Counted from the stretch's first letter, positions 6,637 to 17,291 are shown. The stretch is DNA of 64,000 nucleotides from Marinomonas flavescens (GCF_004352835.1 NZ_SJSB01000003.1:186001-250000); one strand, 5' to 3'. The notes: a model not told the origin generated them from the letters alone. Numbers and translations: made by a program.

Positions 6637-8106
6637 ATGGCCAATCTAACGCATGCTCAGCTTCTTAATTTGGTCGGGCTTACGGCAGATGGGGTTATTG
6701 CCGAAAGAGCGTACACACATTTAGAAACAGACAGTCGTAAAATGAACGCTGAAGGTGTTTTTTTTGCTTTGCCTGGTGTAACGAGTGATGGCTGGCTTTA
6801 CCTTGATAAAGTGGCTGAGCTCGGTGGTTTGGTCGCTGTCGTGCCCAAAAGCTTAGGGCTAACACACACATCCTTGTTGCTGATTCATGTGGAGGATCCA
6901 GCGGCTTTCCTTGTAGCCTGTTTGTATTCTTTTTTTGGTCGTCCTCCATCTTCGTTGGTTGCTGTCACAGGGACTAATGGTAAATCTTCTATTTGTTATT
7001 ACTTGGCTCAAATGGCTGAAGCGCTAGGTCACTCAAGCGGTCTAATTGGTACCTTTGGTGTGGGCCCTATTGGTGATCTGCGAGAAGCCAGTCAAACGAC
7101 GCCAGATTTATTGTCATTGCATAAGCTACTTCTACAAATGGCGACGCAGTCGGTTGATTTTGTTGCGTTTGAAGCGTCTTCACACGCCTTAGATCAAGGG
7201 CGTTTATTTGGTGTGCCGTTTGAAACCGCTGTGTTTTCCAATTTGTCTCGTGATCATTTGGATTACCATGGCACCATGGAAGCTTACGCAGAAGCTAAGC
7301 GGCGTTTATTCTCTTCACCCAGTGTGGTTTGTGGTGTTTTTTGTTTGGATGATGCTTATGCTGCCTTTATGGCGCAAGGTTTGTCGTCTGATTGTAAACG
7401 ATATTATTACAGTGAAAATAATCCACTTGCCGACTTTTATGTGACGTCTTTACGATTATTACCTAGCGGATGTGAGTTTGTTTTGTGTCATCCAGAGGGT
7501 GAGAGCGCTGTTTTTCTGCCTTTGCTCGGTCGGTTTAATATTCAAAACGCGCTTGCCGCACTGGCCAGTCTTTGGTCAAACAGTGCCGATAAACCATTAT
7601 TGATATCGACATTAGCATCATTAAAAGGTGCGCCAGGCCGGATGGAACGAGTTCTGTCTAATAAAGGGCCTTCTGTTGTGGTGGATTATGCTCATACACC
7701 AGACGCATTGAAAGTGGCTTTAGAAGCTTTGAGAGAGCATTCGAAAGGGCGATTAATTTGTATTTTTGGTTGTGGTGGCGATAGAGACAAAGGCAAACGT
7801 CCTCTTATGTTACAGGCAGCTTTAGAGTATGCGGATGATATTTGGTTGACGTCAGATAATCCTCGTACGGAATCACCTACGCAAATTATTAATGATGCCG
7901 TAGATGGTGTTTCTGGTGCTGAAAAATTTAATATTGAAGTTGATCGTGCCAAAGCGATAGCGGATGCAATTTCTACGGCGTCGCCAAGTGATATTATTTT
8001 GATCGCAGGCAAAGGGCATGAAACCTATCAGGATGTGAATGGTGTGAAACACCATTTTGATGATAAAGAAGAGGCGATGAAGGCGCTAAATAATTATGTT
8101 GATTAA
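6637..8106 (+). CDS. murE: UDP-MurNAc-tripeptide synthetase MurE (meso-DAP adding)
   Basis: Cytoplasmic Mur ligase adding the third residue to UDP-MurNAc-L-Ala-D-Glu, 489 aa. The ATP loop is 'GTNGKSS' (112-118). 'DNPRTE' at 407-412 is the DNPR motif of enzymes specific for meso-diaminopimelate, so the organism should make Gram-negative type peptidoglycan. Near the C-terminus is 'IAGKGHETYQ', also family-typical. Start ATG one base after the ftsI stop; the last 11 bases overlap murF. Confidence 0.97.
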   Translation: MANLTHAQLLNLVGLTADGVIAERAYTHLETDSRKMNAEGVFFALPGVTSDGWLYLDKVAELGGLVAVVPKSLGLTHTSLLLIHVEDPAAFLVACLYSFFGRPPSSLVAVTGTNGKSSICYYLAQMAEALGHSSGLIGTFGVGPIGDLREASQTTPDLLSLHKLLLQMATQSVDFVAFEASSHALDQGRLFGVPFETAVFSNLSRDHLDYHGTMEAYAEAKRRLFSSPSVVCGVFCLDDAYAAFMAQGLSSDCKRYYYSENNPLADFYVTSLRLLPSGCEFVLCHPEGESAVFLPLLGRFNIQNALAALASLWSNSADKPLLISTLASLKGAPGRMERVLSNKGPSVVVDYAHTPDALKVALEALREHSKGRLICIFGCGGDRDKGKRPLMLQAALEYADDIWLTSDNPRTESPTQIINDAVDGVSGAEKFNIEVDRAKAIADAISTASPSDIILIAGKGHETYQDVNGVKHHFDDKEEAMKALNNYVD

Positions 8107-9442
8107 GCTTTCTTTGTCTCAAATTGCCGCTCTATGCGATGGGGTTCTTATTGGGTGTGATCAGATCATTACCGATGTTGTGACCGATACTCGAAAAATA
8201 CAAATGGGTTGTTTGTTTGTTGCTATCAAAGGTGAGCGGTTTGATGGGCATGATTATGCGTCATTGGCCTTAGAGCAAGGTGCTGTAGGTGTTTTGTCTG
8301 AGAGCGATTTAGATGTGTCCACTTATATTAAGGTGGCAGATACTGTTGAGGCGTATGGAAAAATTGGCCGTGCTGTTCGAGATGCTTTCACGGGCCCAGT
8401 TGTCGCTATTACGGGTAGTAACGGTAAAACAACCGTAAAAGACTGGTTAGCTCAATCCCTTGCGGAAAAAAATGTGTTAAAAACACGCGCTAATCTAAAC
8501 AATCAAATTGGTGTTCCACAAACGTTACTTGAAATGACCGATGAGCAGGATGTGGCAGTCATTGAAGCTGGAACCAGTTATCCCGGGGAAATTAAAAAGT
8601 TAGCGAGAACACTTTATGCAGATGTTGTCATTTTAACCAATGCGAGTGGCAGTCATTTTGAAGGGTTTGGGAGTTTGGAAGGCATTGCGGTTGAAAAAGG
8701 TGAGCTGATATCTGCAGCTAAAGCGACCGCGACCATTATTCTAAACGCTGACGATGCCTATTTTGATTATTGGAAAACACTCTCTGGTGCTCGGAAGGTC
8801 TGTTCTTTTGGTTTTACTAAGTTGGCAGATTTGTACGCTCATGATTTAGTATTAGGAGCAGAATCGAGTCGAGCTGTTTTTACTTATCAAGGGCGGAGTG
8901 TGCCGGTTTATATCTCTGGCGCAGGGCGGCATTTAGTTTCGAATGGCATGGCTGTCGTGTTGGCTTTGCTGGCGTTAGGTGTGAGTCTGGAAGATGCGAT
9001 TGTTAAATTGGCGCACCCCGTTCAAGTGCCTGGCAGAATGGAGCGCTTAGAGACAAAAAATAAGGCTCTATTAATCAATGATTGTTACAATGCAAGTCCT
9101 ACCTCTGTTGAAGCGGCAATTGATGTATTAGCCATGCAAAAAGTCGATAAAACGTGGCTTATTCTTGGTGCGCTGGGTGAGTTGGGTGAGCAGGAAAATG
9201 AGATACATAAAGCACTTGGAGAATACGCTCAACAAAAAGGGATTTCCTGTTTGATTAGCGTAGGTCCAGTGGCTGGGGTGGCAGCCCAAGCGTTTCGCGC
9301 CCATGGCGGAGAGGCGATTTTTTGCCAAACACACAATGAAGCGGCGTCTGTTGTTCAGGCGCTTGATAAAACACATGCCATTTTAGTGAAGGGATCACGC
9401 TCTTCTAAAATGGAGAATGTCGTCGATATTTTAAAAAATTAG
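8096..9442 (+). CDS. murF: UDP-MurNAc-pentapeptide synthetase MurF
   Basis: Mur ligase that adds D-Ala-D-Ala to UDP-MurNAc-tripeptide, completing the pentapeptide; 448 aa. The ATP-binding loop is 'GSNGKTT' (107-113), and 'NDCYNASPTS' and 'LGALGELGE' are characteristic MurF motifs in the central and C-terminal domains. The ATG lies 11 bases inside murE in another frame. The D-Ala-D-Ala substrate would come from the ddlB product encoded about 6 kb downstream. Confidence 0.96.
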   Translation: MLIKLSLSQIAALCDGVLIGCDQIITDVVTDTRKIQMGCLFVAIKGERFDGHDYASLALEQGAVGVLSESDLDVSTYIKVADTVEAYGKIGRAVRDAFTGPVVAITGSNGKTTVKDWLAQSLAEKNVLKTRANLNNQIGVPQTLLEMTDEQDVAVIEAGTSYPGEIKKLARTLYADVVILTNASGSHFEGFGSLEGIAVEKGELISAAKATATIILNADDAYFDYWKTLSGARKVCSFGFTKLADLYAHDLVLGAESSRAVFTYQGRSVPVYISGAGRHLVSNGMAVVLALLALGVSLEDAIVKLAHPVQVPGRMERLETKNKALLINDCYNASPTSVEAAIDVLAMQKVDKTWLILGALGELGEQENEIHKALGEYAQQKGISCLISVGPVAGVAAQAFRAHGGEAIFCQTHNEAASVVQALDKTHAILVKGSRSSKMENVVDILKN

Positions 9443-9456
9443 GATGCTATTAATTC

Positions 9457-10539
9457 ATGTTACTCCTGCTTACGACTTATTTGAGCGAGCACCACACTTT
9501 TTTTACGGTCTTTAATTACCTTTCATTGCGAGCTATTTTAGGCGTGCTTACTGCGCTTTCGATTTCTCTACTTATCGGTAATCGAGTCATTTTACTGTTG
9601 CAGCGTTTGCAAATCGGGCAGGCTATTCGCAGCGATGGGCCTCAATCGCACTTGAGTAAAGCGGGCACCCCAACCATGGGTGGAGCGTTGATTATATTTT
9701 CGATTTCCATCAGTACGTTATTATGGGGGGATTTGAGTAATAAGTATGTTTGGCTCGTGCTGTTAGTGATGTGGGCTTTTGGTGTAATTGGTTGGGTTGA
9801 TGATTATCGCAAGGTAGTGGCAAAGAATTCAAAAGGGTTACCTGCGAAGTGGAAATACTTATGGCAAAGTGTGTTTGGTTTGGCGGCGGCGTTCTTTTTG
9901 TATTTTACCGCGACCACACCTGCTGAAACCGCTTTGTTGATACCTTTGTTTAAAAACTTGGCCTTGCCGCTAGGTATCTTTTTTGTTGTGTTGACGTATT
10001 TTGTCATCGTAGGTACCAGTAATGCAGTTAACCTAACCGATGGTCTCGATGGCTTGGCTATCGTGCCGACGGTTCTTGTCGGTGGTGCGCTGGGTGTTTT
10101 TGCTTACCTGACAGGCAATGTGCGTTTCGCGGATTATTTGTTGATTCCTTATGTTCATGGCTCTGGTGAGTTACTGGTGTTTTGCTCTGCGCTGATTGGT
10201 GCGGGCTTAGGTTTCTTATGGTTTAACACTTATCCTGCGCAAATATTCATGGGCGATGTTGGCTCTTTAGCAATGGGGGCGGCATTGGGTACGATTGCAG
10301 TGATTGTGCGCCAAGAGTTGGTGTTGTTTATCATGGGGGGCGTTTTTGTAATGGAAACCGTGTCCGTTATATTGCAGGTGGCTTCGTATAAATTAACCAA
10401 GCGGCGGATTTTTAGAATGGCGCCGATTCACCATCACTTTGAATTAAAAGGCTGGGCTGAACCAAAGGTTATTGTGCGTTTTTGGATTATTACTGTTTGT
10501 CTTGTTTTGGTTGGTTTTGCCACTTTAAAAGTGCGTTAG
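9457..10539 (+). CDS. mraY: Phospho-MurNAc-pentapeptide transferase MraY
   Basis: Polytopic inner-membrane enzyme (360 aa, E. coli 360) that moves phospho-MurNAc-pentapeptide onto undecaprenyl phosphate, making lipid I. The Mg-binding Asp pair is in 'DDYRK' (115-119), a further conserved Asp stretch is '[10 protein letters not shown]' (192-201), and the His motif 'HHHFELKGW' lies near residue 325. About ten hydrophobic segments are spread along the protein. It starts 14 bases after murF, with AGGA at the murF stop as a rather distant ribosome-binding site. Confidence 0.97.
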   Translation: MLLLLTTYLSEHHTFFTVFNYLSLRAILGVLTALSISLLIGNRVILLLQRLQIGQAIRSDGPQSHLSKAGTPTMGGALIIFSISISTLLWGDLSNKYVWLVLLVMWAFGVIGWVDDYRKVVAKNSKGLPAKWKYLWQSVFGLAAAFFLYFTATTPAETALLIPLFKNLALPLGIFFVVLTYFVIVGTSNAVNLTDGLDGLAIVPTVLVGGALGVFAYLTGNVRFADYLLIPYVHGSGELLVFCSALIGAGLGFLWFNTYPAQIFMGDVGSLAMGAALGTIAVIVRQELVLFIMGGVFVMETVSVILQVASYKLTKRRIFRMAPIHHHFELKGWAEPKVIVRFWIITVCLVLVGFATLKVR

Positions 10540-10548
10540 GAGCGTTTT

Positions 10549-11898
10549 ATGTCGTTGATCGGGTCAGATCGGATAAGAGCCGTCGTTGGCTTGGGGGCGA
10601 CAGGTCTCTCTTGTGTGCGCTTTTTGGCAAGTCAGAATGTTGATTTTTTTGTTGTGGATTCCCGCGACAATCCTCCAGGGTTAGAGCAAGCCAAGGCGCT
10701 TTGCCCTGCTGATCGTATTTTTACCGGTGATTTAACCGTGCTAGAGCGCTTAGGTGTCAATGAGCTTTATGTTAGTCCGGGTATTCCGCTAAAAACCCCA
10801 GTATTACAGGCGCTTGCTGAAAAAGGCGTGGCGATGCGTGGGGATATTGATCTTTTTTGTGATTATGTCAATGCGCCTTTTGTTGCGATTACTGGATCTA
10901 ATGCCAAAAGCACTGTCACCACTTTGGTTGCTAAGCTTCTAGAGGCGTGTGGTAATCGTGCTGTTGCGGGCGGGAACCTTGGGTTGCCCGCGTTGGATTT
11001 ACTCAGTGCAGGAGTTGATTTTTATGTGCTTGAGTTATCTAGTTTTCAATTGGAAACGACGCATGCACTAAAGGCAGATTTGGCATGTTTACTAAATGTT
11101 TCTGAAGATCATATGGATCGCTATAACGATCTTTATGAGTACCAAAGGGTCAAGCAAAAAGTGTATCGAGGCTGTAAGGCGGCGGTGTGCAATAAACAAG
11201 ACATATTAACCGCGCCTTTGCTTGCAGAAGGTGTTCCGGTGCGAACGTTCACCACAAAAAGTCCTGACCTAAAAGAATATGGCATGCTGCCGGACGATGA
11301 TGGTGCTTGGCTTTGTAGAGGTGTTGAGCGGCTTTACCACACTTCAAATATTGCGCTGCAAGGCTCGCATAATTATGCCAATGTCTTGGCGTCGTTGGCG
11401 ATGCTTGAGCTGTTAGGACAAGATGTTCGATCTGCTGGTGTGGCTCAAGTTTTAGGTGAGTTTGGGGGGTTACCTCATCGCTGTGAAACAGTGCGAACGC
11501 ACAAGGGTGTTGTCTACATAAATGATTCAAAAGGCACGAATGTAGGGGCGACCTTAGCGGCATTAGAAGGTTTGGGTAATGCGTCTCAGAAAAATATACA
11601 TTTGATTGCTGGCGGTGAAGGAAAAGGGGCAGATTTTGCGCCTTTGGCTAAACCTATTTCCGATTTAGTCAAACAAACCTACTTGTTCGGTAAAGATGCA
11701 AATTTGATTGCCAAGGCCTTGCCAGCTTCGGCTAACGTTGCATTTTTTACGACTTTAGATGACATCGTTGCTGCTTTATCAAGCAAGGTTCAATCTGGTG
11801 ATGTTGTGCTCTTTTCGCCGGCTTGTGCCAGCTTAGATATGTACAAGAACTATGAGCAGCGCGGGCAGCATTTTATCGATTTGGTTTCTGCTTTATGA
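10549..11898 (+). CDS. murD: UDP-MurNAc-L-alanine:D-glutamate ligase MurD
   Basis: Mur ligase adding D-Glu to UDP-MurNAc-L-Ala, 449 aa. An N-terminal nucleotide-sugar domain ('VVGLGATGLS') is followed by the ATP loop 'GSNAKST' (116-122), in which the usual Gly before Lys is Ala; I recall the same residue in pseudomonad MurD, so I do not treat it as a defect. 'LELSSFQLET' and 'NVSEDHMDRY' are conserved in the middle, and 'SPACASLDMYKNYEQRG' near the end is a strong MurD signature. It overlaps ftsW by 4 bases. Confidence 0.96.
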   Translation: MSLIGSDRIRAVVGLGATGLSCVRFLASQNVDFFVVDSRDNPPGLEQAKALCPADRIFTGDLTVLERLGVNELYVSPGIPLKTPVLQALAEKGVAMRGDIDLFCDYVNAPFVAITGSNAKSTVTTLVAKLLEACGNRAVAGGNLGLPALDLLSAGVDFYVLELSSFQLETTHALKADLACLLNVSEDHMDRYNDLYEYQRVKQKVYRGCKAAVCNKQDILTAPLLAEGVPVRTFTTKSPDLKEYGMLPDDDGAWLCRGVERLYHTSNIALQGSHNYANVLASLAMLELLGQDVRSAGVAQVLGEFGGLPHRCETVRTHKGVVYINDSKGTNVGATLAALEGLGNASQKNIHLIAGGEGKGADFAPLAKPISDLVKQTYLFGKDANLIAKALPASANVAFFTTLDDIVAALSSKVQSGDVVLFSPACASLDMYKNYEQRGQHFIDLVSAL

Positions 11899-13097
11899 TT
11901 TGGTCGAATTTTTTTGATCGTGTGACATGGCGTGAATTTAGTCAGGTCGACTCCATTTTTATTGTTTCTGTTGTCTCTATTTTGGCATTGGGCATTGTGA
12001 TGGTATCCAGTGCTTCTATTTCAATTTCTGTAAACCTTCATGGTCATCCCTATTTTTTTATGGGTAGGCAGATTCTATACCTGGTTATTGGATTGATTTT
12101 TGGTTGGGTGATGGTTTCCTTGCCAACGGAGAGGTTGCAAAAGTGGGGTATCCTGCTGATGGGCTTATCATTTTTGCTACTTGTTATGGTGCTTGTTCCT
12201 GGTATTGGGAAAAGCGTTAATGGCAGTCGTCGATGGATCAATCTTGTAGTGTTTAACTTGCAGGCTTCTGAAGTGGCCAAAGTGTGCATGGTGGTCTATG
12301 TTTCTGGGTATTTAGTGCGACGTGCTGACCGCGTTCGAAAGGGCTGGGTTGGCTTTTTTCTGCCGCTTTGTCTTTGTAGTATTTTTCTTTTGTTTTTGTT
12401 GTTTGAGCCAGATTTTGGGGCGTCAGTTGTTTTGCTTGGTACGGTAATGGCTTTGCTGTTCTTGGGTGGTGCTCCGCTGTATCAGTTCTTGCTATTGCTG
12501 GTTGCCGCTATTTGTATGTTGGGCGTAGTGGCTGTTTCTGAAAGTTATCGTATGAAACGCTTGATGAACTTTATTGACCCTTGGGCGGATCCTTTCAATG
12601 AGGGGTATCAGCTGAGTCAGGCGCTCATTGCTTATGGGCGTGGCGAGTGGTTTGGTTTAGGGTTAGGGAATAGTATACAAAAGCTTTCTTATTTGCCTGA
12701 GGCACATACTGACTTTGTTTTTTCTGTTTGGGTGGAAGAAACGGGATTGATTGGTGGTCTTTTCTTGATTGCGTTGTTTGGCATTATGGTGAGTCGTGCA
12801 TTTAAGATTGGTCATAAAGCCATGGATTTATCACGGCCATTTTCAGGTTATATGTGCTTTGGTTTTTCTATTCTGATTTTGGCTCAGGTTATTATCAATA
12901 TTGGTGTGAATACCGGCTTTCTTCCTACTAAAGGTTTAACGCTGCCTCTTATTAGTTATGGTGGTAGTAGCTTGATTATTACCTTGGGCAGTTTATTTGT
13001 TATTGCACGAGTGGATATTGAAAATAGACGTGCCGAAGCGAAAATGGCGGCGGGTCAAAAGGCGCCGATAACAACGACAGAGAAAGAAGATGGATGA
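11895..13097 (+). CDS. ftsW: Septal peptidoglycan glycosyltransferase FtsW
   Basis: SEDS-family membrane protein that polymerises lipid II glycan strands at the septum with FtsI; 400 aa and about ten membrane segments. Typical motifs are 'GSRRWINL' in the first half, 'DFVFSVWVEETGLIGG' and 'GLTLPLISYGGSSLI' near the C-terminus. The ATG overlaps the murD stop by 4 bases and its own 3' end overlaps murG by 8. Position in the dcw cluster separates it from RodA. Confidence 0.95.
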   Translation: MIWSNFFDRVTWREFSQVDSIFIVSVVSILALGIVMVSSASISISVNLHGHPYFFMGRQILYLVIGLIFGWVMVSLPTERLQKWGILLMGLSFLLLVMVLVPGIGKSVNGSRRWINLVVFNLQASEVAKVCMVVYVSGYLVRRADRVRKGWVGFFLPLCLCSIFLLFLLFEPDFGASVVLLGTVMALLFLGGAPLYQFLLLLVAAICMLGVVAVSESYRMKRLMNFIDPWADPFNEGYQLSQALIAYGRGEWFGLGLGNSIQKLSYLPEAHTDFVFSVWVEETGLIGGLFLIALFGIMVSRAFKIGHKAMDLSRPFSGYMCFGFSILILAQVIINIGVNTGFLPTKGLTLPLISYGGSSLIITLGSLFVIARVDIENRRAEAKMAAGQKAPITTTEKEDG

Positions 13098-14160
13098 TAT
13101 TGGACGCGTAGTGATCATGGCAGGCGGAACCGGAGGGCATATTTATCCTGCGTTGGCTTGTGCCCAGCAATTTAAAGAAAAAGGTATGAATGTTTTCTGG
13201 TTGGGTTCGAAAGGTGGAATGGAGGAGTTGCTTGTTCCACAGCATGATATTGCGATTCATACGTTATCTATTAAAGGTGTCAGGGGGAAAGGTCTTTTTG
13301 GGCTTTTGTCGGCTCCTTTTAGAATTTTGCACGCTATTGGTCAAGCTGTCGCTTTCTTGCAAAAAACAAAGCCGTCTGTTGTTTTAGGAATGGGTGGGTT
13401 TGTGGCTGGGCCAGGGGCGATTGCTGCAAAATTGCTTGGCATTCCCTTGGTTATCCATGAGCAAAACGCGATAGCAGGTACGACTAATCGAATATTAGCA
13501 AGAGTCGCTAATATTAGGTTGCAGGCTTTTGATGGCGCTTTAGCGAATGCCATTACGGTAGGAAATCCAATACGAAAAGATATTTTGTCGCAGACGGTTC
13601 GGCCTGTGAGAAATGGTCAGAATAGGCCGTTAAAACTGTTAGTTGTTGGTGGGAGTTTAGGCGCTAAAGTTATCAATGAAACGGTGCCATTGGTTTTGGA
13701 TCAATGGAGTGAGTCGTCGCGTTTGGATGTTTGGCATCAAACGGGCAAACGAAATTTTGATGCAGTGACTGCTTTATATAAAGAAATTGGCGTTAAGGCT
13801 AGAGTGGAACCGTATTTAGAAAATATGGATCAGGCATATTATTGGGCAGATGTTGTTCTTTGCCGAGCCGGTGCCATGACAGTAAGTGAATTAGCAATAG
13901 CAGGTTTACCTTCCATTTTGGTGCCTCTGCCTCATGCAATTGATGATCATCAGACGGCTAATGCTCGACACCTTGAAAAGGTGGGAGCCGCTTATTTACT
14001 GCCGCAGACACAGCTAACAAGTCAAAAAATTATATCAATACTAACGGATTTTCTTAAGAGTGAATCTATATTACAAACGATGGGTGAGCAGGCAAAGATA
14101 ATTGCTCATCCTAATGCAACGCAAGATGTGGTTGCACATTGTTTAAGGTTAATAAAATGA
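13090..14160 (+). CDS. murG: UDP-GlcNAc transferase MurG
   Basis: Peripheral membrane glycosyltransferase that adds GlcNAc to lipid I to give lipid II, 356 aa. The N-terminal glycine-rich loop 'GGTGGHIYP' (12-20) is diagnostic; '[12 protein letters not shown]' and '[15 protein letters not shown]' with 'DDHQTANA' form the acceptor and donor nucleotide sites. Start ATG at 13090 lies in the end of ftsW (a second ATG at 13094 is out of frame). It overlaps murC by 4 bases. Confidence 0.96.
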   Translation: MDDIGRVVIMAGGTGGHIYPALACAQQFKEKGMNVFWLGSKGGMEELLVPQHDIAIHTLSIKGVRGKGLFGLLSAPFRILHAIGQAVAFLQKTKPSVVLGMGGFVAGPGAIAAKLLGIPLVIHEQNAIAGTTNRILARVANIRLQAFDGALANAITVGNPIRKDILSQTVRPVRNGQNRPLKLLVVGGSLGAKVINETVPLVLDQWSESSRLDVWHQTGKRNFDAVTALYKEIGVKARVEPYLENMDQAYYWADVVLCRAGAMTVSELAIAGLPSILVPLPHAIDDHQTANARHLEKVGAAYLLPQTQLTSQKIISILTDFLKSESILQTMGEQAKIIAHPNATQDVVAHCLRLIK

Positions 14161-15578
14161 TAGTTAATAAATTTCAATATGATATTCCGACCATGCGTCG
14201 TATTCAAAATATTCATTTTATCGGTATTGGTGGTGTGGGTATGTGTGGCATTGCTGAAGTGTTGCACAACCAAGGCTACACAGTATCCGGTTCTGATTTA
14301 AAGTCCTCTGCAACAACGGATCGCTTATCCGAGCTAGGGATCAAAATTTATTTTGGCCATCAGTCAGAAAATGTTTTTGACGCACACGTTATTGTTGTTT
14401 CTACGGCAATTAATGATGAGAACCCGGAAATTATTTGGGGCAAAGAAAATCGAATTCCTATTGTACGTCGTGCGGAAATGTTGGCAGAGTTGATGCGTTA
14501 TCGTCATGGTATTGCCATTGCGGGAACGCATGGTAAAACGACGACGACAAGTCTGATGGCATCTGTCTTGGCGGCTACCGGTGAGGCGCCGACATTTGTT
14601 ATCGGTGGGCGTTTAACGAGTGCTGGTACAAATGCTCAGTTAGGAAGCAGTTCGTATTTAGTTGCCGAAGCGGATGAAAGTGACGCCTCTTTTCTTCATT
14701 TACAACCGCAAACTGTGATCATCACAAATATTGATGAAGATCACATGGATACTTACCAAGGTGATTTTGAAAAGGTTAAGCGTGCATTCATAGAGTTTAT
14801 TCATAACTTACCATTCTATGGTTTGGCTGTTTTGTGTGTGGATGATGCAAATGTTAGAGAGATATTGCCTTCGCTGAGTCGCCCTGTACTGACGTATGGC
14901 ATTGATAATGAAGCTGATTTTTACGCGACTGATATTGTTCAAACGGGACGTTTTTGTGAGTTTCTTGCTCATCGCCCTGAAGGTGATCCATTAAAAATTC
15001 GCTTGCCAATGCCTGGCCGACATAATGTCCTTAATGCGCTTTCAACGATTGCAGTAGCCACTGATTTGGGTGTTGACGCGGCCGCTATTCAAGCAGGTTT
15101 AATGGGGTTTGAAGGGGTCGGTAGGCGCTTCCAAGAGCAAACGCCGCTGGCTTTGCCTGATGGCTCCGAAGTGATGTTTGTTGACGATTATGGTCATCAT
15201 CCGAGTGAAGTGTTGGCGACGATAAAGGCGATTCGAGCTGGTTGGCCTGAAAAGCGTTTGGTAATGATTTATCAGCCACATCGTTTTTCAAGAACTCGTG
15301 ATTTGTATGAAGATTTTGTTCGAGTGTTGTCCCAAGTTGATGTGTTGCTTTTGTTGGATGTTTATTCTGCTGGAGAAACCCCCATTAATGGCGCTGATAG
15401 CCGTTCTTTGTGTGGCAGCATTCGTCAACGAGGTACTGTGGATCCAATACACGTTGGTAGTGTGGCGGACTTGCGTTCCATTTTGAGTAATATTTTAAAG
15501 AAAGATGATTTGCTGATTACTCAAGGTGCTGGCGACATAGGTGTCATTTCGAAAAATTTAGCAAACAGTGGAATATAA
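14157..15578 (+). CDS. murC: UDP-MurNAc:L-alanine ligase MurC
   Basis: First Mur ligase of peptide-stem synthesis, 473 aa. The N-terminal Rossmann loop is '[11 protein letters not shown]' and the ATP loop 'GTHGKTT' (123-129); '[11 protein letters not shown]' and 'YQPHRFSRT' are conserved downstream. An in-frame TTG at 14139 would lie wholly in murG. The ATG at 14157 overlaps the murG stop as ATGA and gives an N-terminus ending in '[11 protein letters not shown]', the same distance as in E. coli, so I choose it. ddlB follows after 3 bases. Confidence 0.95.
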   Translation: MIVNKFQYDIPTMRRIQNIHFIGIGGVGMCGIAEVLHNQGYTVSGSDLKSSATTDRLSELGIKIYFGHQSENVFDAHVIVVSTAINDENPEIIWGKENRIPIVRRAEMLAELMRYRHGIAIAGTHGKTTTTSLMASVLAATGEAPTFVIGGRLTSAGTNAQLGSSSYLVAEADESDASFLHLQPQTVIITNIDEDHMDTYQGDFEKVKRAFIEFIHNLPFYGLAVLCVDDANVREILPSLSRPVLTYGIDNEADFYATDIVQTGRFCEFLAHRPEGDPLKIRLPMPGRHNVLNALSTIAVATDLGVDAAAIQAGLMGFEGVGRRFQEQTPLALPDGSEVMFVDDYGHHPSEVLATIKAIRAGWPEKRLVMIYQPHRFSRTRDLYEDFVRVLSQVDVLLLLDVYSAGETPINGADSRSLCGSIRQRGTVDPIHVGSVADLRSILSNILKKDDLLITQGAGDIGVISKNLANSGI

Positions 15579-15581
15579 CGC

Positions 15582-16532
15582 ATGCCATCAAGTTTGAAAA
15601 AATCGGTTATTGCTGTGATTTACGGCGGACGATCTGCAGAGAGAGATGTCTCGCTACAAAGCGGGCCTTTGGTGGTCAAAGGATTAGAATCCAAAGGGTA
15701 TCAAGTTGTTGCTGTTGATTTGTATGGTGAGTCAGGTGCTGATCCTGTAAGGCAATTGCAGGAAGTTGAATTTGATCTGGCTTTTATCGCGCTCCATGGT
15801 GGAGAAGGTGAAGATGGTCGTATTCAAGCATTGCTCGAAATGATGGATAAGCCCTATACAGGGAGTTCACCGCTTGCTTGTGGGTTTGCCATGGATAAGG
15901 TGATGACAAAGCGCTTTTGGAAAGGTATTGACATCGCGACTCCGGCGTATTTATCGTTTGAAGGTCAGCCTGATTCTTCAGTAATTGAAGAGTCAATGTC
16001 CTACCCGTTGATTATAAAACCCTCGCGAGAGGGGTCAACGATTGGGATTAATAAGGCCAATAATCGTGCTGAACTAGAGTTTGCGCTGTCCAAGGCGCTG
16101 GAATATGACTCTGATATTTTAGTTGAAGAGTTTGTCGATGGGCCTGAATACACCATTACGATTATTGATGATGTCGTATACCCTGTTATTGGTCTTAAAG
16201 CGTCTCCGACTCATGAATTATATGATTATGATGCAAAATATCTGGCGGAAGATACTCAGTATTTATTGCCTTGCGGGCTTGATGAAGATGATGAGAATGA
16301 ACTTCAGTTTCTTGCTTTAGAGGCCTATCAGTCGCTAGGTTGTTCGGGCTGGGGTCGCGTTGATGTTATGCGAGATCAAGCTGGTGTCTTTTGGGTGTTA
16401 GAAGTAAATACCTCGCCTGGCATGACTTCTCACAGTTTGGTGCCTATGGCTGCCAATCATGTCGGTCTGGACTATGCTTCGCTAGTAGAAAAAGTAGCGT
16501 TAAGTGCTTGGCATAATTTTGGGCGTGATTAG
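15582..16532 (+). CDS. ddlB: D-alanine--D-alanine ligase
   Basis: ATP-grasp enzyme making D-Ala-D-Ala for MurF, 316 aa. Visible motifs are 'GGRSAERDVSLQSG' (N-terminal substrate loop), 'LHGGEGEDGRIQALLE', 'IKPSREGSTIG' and 'EVNTSPGMTSHSL' at the Mg/ATP site, all as in DdlB. It lies between murC and ftsQ, its standard place in gammaproteobacterial dcw clusters. Its TAG stop is followed by a single ATT codon and then, in the same frame, the ATG of ftsQ. Confidence 0.96.
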   Translation: MPSSLKKSVIAVIYGGRSAERDVSLQSGPLVVKGLESKGYQVVAVDLYGESGADPVRQLQEVEFDLAFIALHGGEGEDGRIQALLEMMDKPYTGSSPLACGFAMDKVMTKRFWKGIDIATPAYLSFEGQPDSSVIEESMSYPLIIKPSREGSTIGINKANNRAELEFALSKALEYDSDILVEEFVDGPEYTITIIDDVVYPVIGLKASPTHELYDYDAKYLAEDTQYLLPCGLDEDDENELQFLALEAYQSLGCSGWGRVDVMRDQAGVFWVLEVNTSPGMTSHSLVPMAANHVGLDYASLVEKVALSAWHNFGRD

Positions 16533-16535
16533 ATT

Positions 16536-17216
16536 ATGAGGATTGCTGCCCTTATTGGTGCATTAGTATTAATTCTTGTTGCTACTTTTCAGGGGAATAA
16601 TTCACCTGAAAATTGGTTTTCTATTCGAAGCATAAATATTAAAGGTGATTTGAAATTTGCCTCTAGGGCTGAGCTTCAAAAGGATTACCAGTCTCTCATT
16701 GGTCAAAGCTTATTGACGACGTCATTAGTGTCAATAAAGTCTATTGCAGTGTCACCACAATGGGTGGAAAGTGTTGAGGTGCGTAAAGTTTGGCCAAATA
16801 CGTTGCAGGTGCTTGTTCGTGAGTACAAGCCTCTAGCATACTGGAACGATAGGCAACTAATATCCACTGGAGCGGCCATTATTTCGCCGCAACCGGTGCC
16901 TATTTTGCCGCTACCTAAGCTTTATGGTCCTGAAGACACAAGTGATCAGGTGTTAGGGCAGTTTGGCCTTATTAGTCAGGTGTTGTCTTCAACCTCGCTG
17001 CGCATTGAAAAATTGCAGTTAGAGTTGCGTGGTGCTTGGATTGTCACTTTCAGTAATGGGGTGATGGTTAAATTGGGTAGAGAGGATATTTTAGAGAGGT
17101 TACAGCGCTTTATAGCGGTGTATAAAAGTGATTTATCGGGTAGAATAGATCAAATTAGCTCCATAGACGCGCGCTATCCTCACGGGGTTGCAGTGGCTTG
17201 GAAAAAAATTAAATAA
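16536..17216 (+). CDS. ftsQ: Cell division protein FtsQ
   Basis: Bitopic divisome scaffold (226 aa; E. coli 276) that binds FtsL and FtsB. A membrane segment occupies about residues 3-20, followed by a POTRA domain ('SIRSINIKGDLKFASRAELQ') and the periplasmic beta domain. It cannot be extended upstream: the frame is closed by the ddlB stop only two codons before the ATG. The cytoplasmic tail is thus about two residues, much shorter than in E. coli. No strong ribosome-binding site is visible, so reinitiation after ddlB is likely. Assignment rests on domain layout and position. Confidence 0.92.
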   Translation: MRIAALIGALVLILVATFQGNNSPENWFSIRSINIKGDLKFASRAELQKDYQSLIGQSLLTTSLVSIKSIAVSPQWVESVEVRKVWPNTLQVLVREYKPLAYWNDRQLISTGAAIISPQPVPILPLPKLYGPEDTSDQVLGQFGLISQVLSSTSLRIEKLQLELRGAWIVTFSNGVMVKLGREDILERLQRFIAVYKSDLSGRIDQISSIDARYPHGVAVAWKKIK

Positions 17217-17291
17217 ACTTGGCCTGTTTGTTGCTTTTTTAAACAAGTATAGAGGGCAGTTATAACAGTATTTAAATGCCGGGAAGGTTAA

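Noticed and set aside
10894-10914. MurD ATP loop has Ala where Gly is usual (GSNAKST)
   Set aside because: I recall the same residue in pseudomonad MurD, and the rest of the active site is intact, so it is not a defect or novelty.
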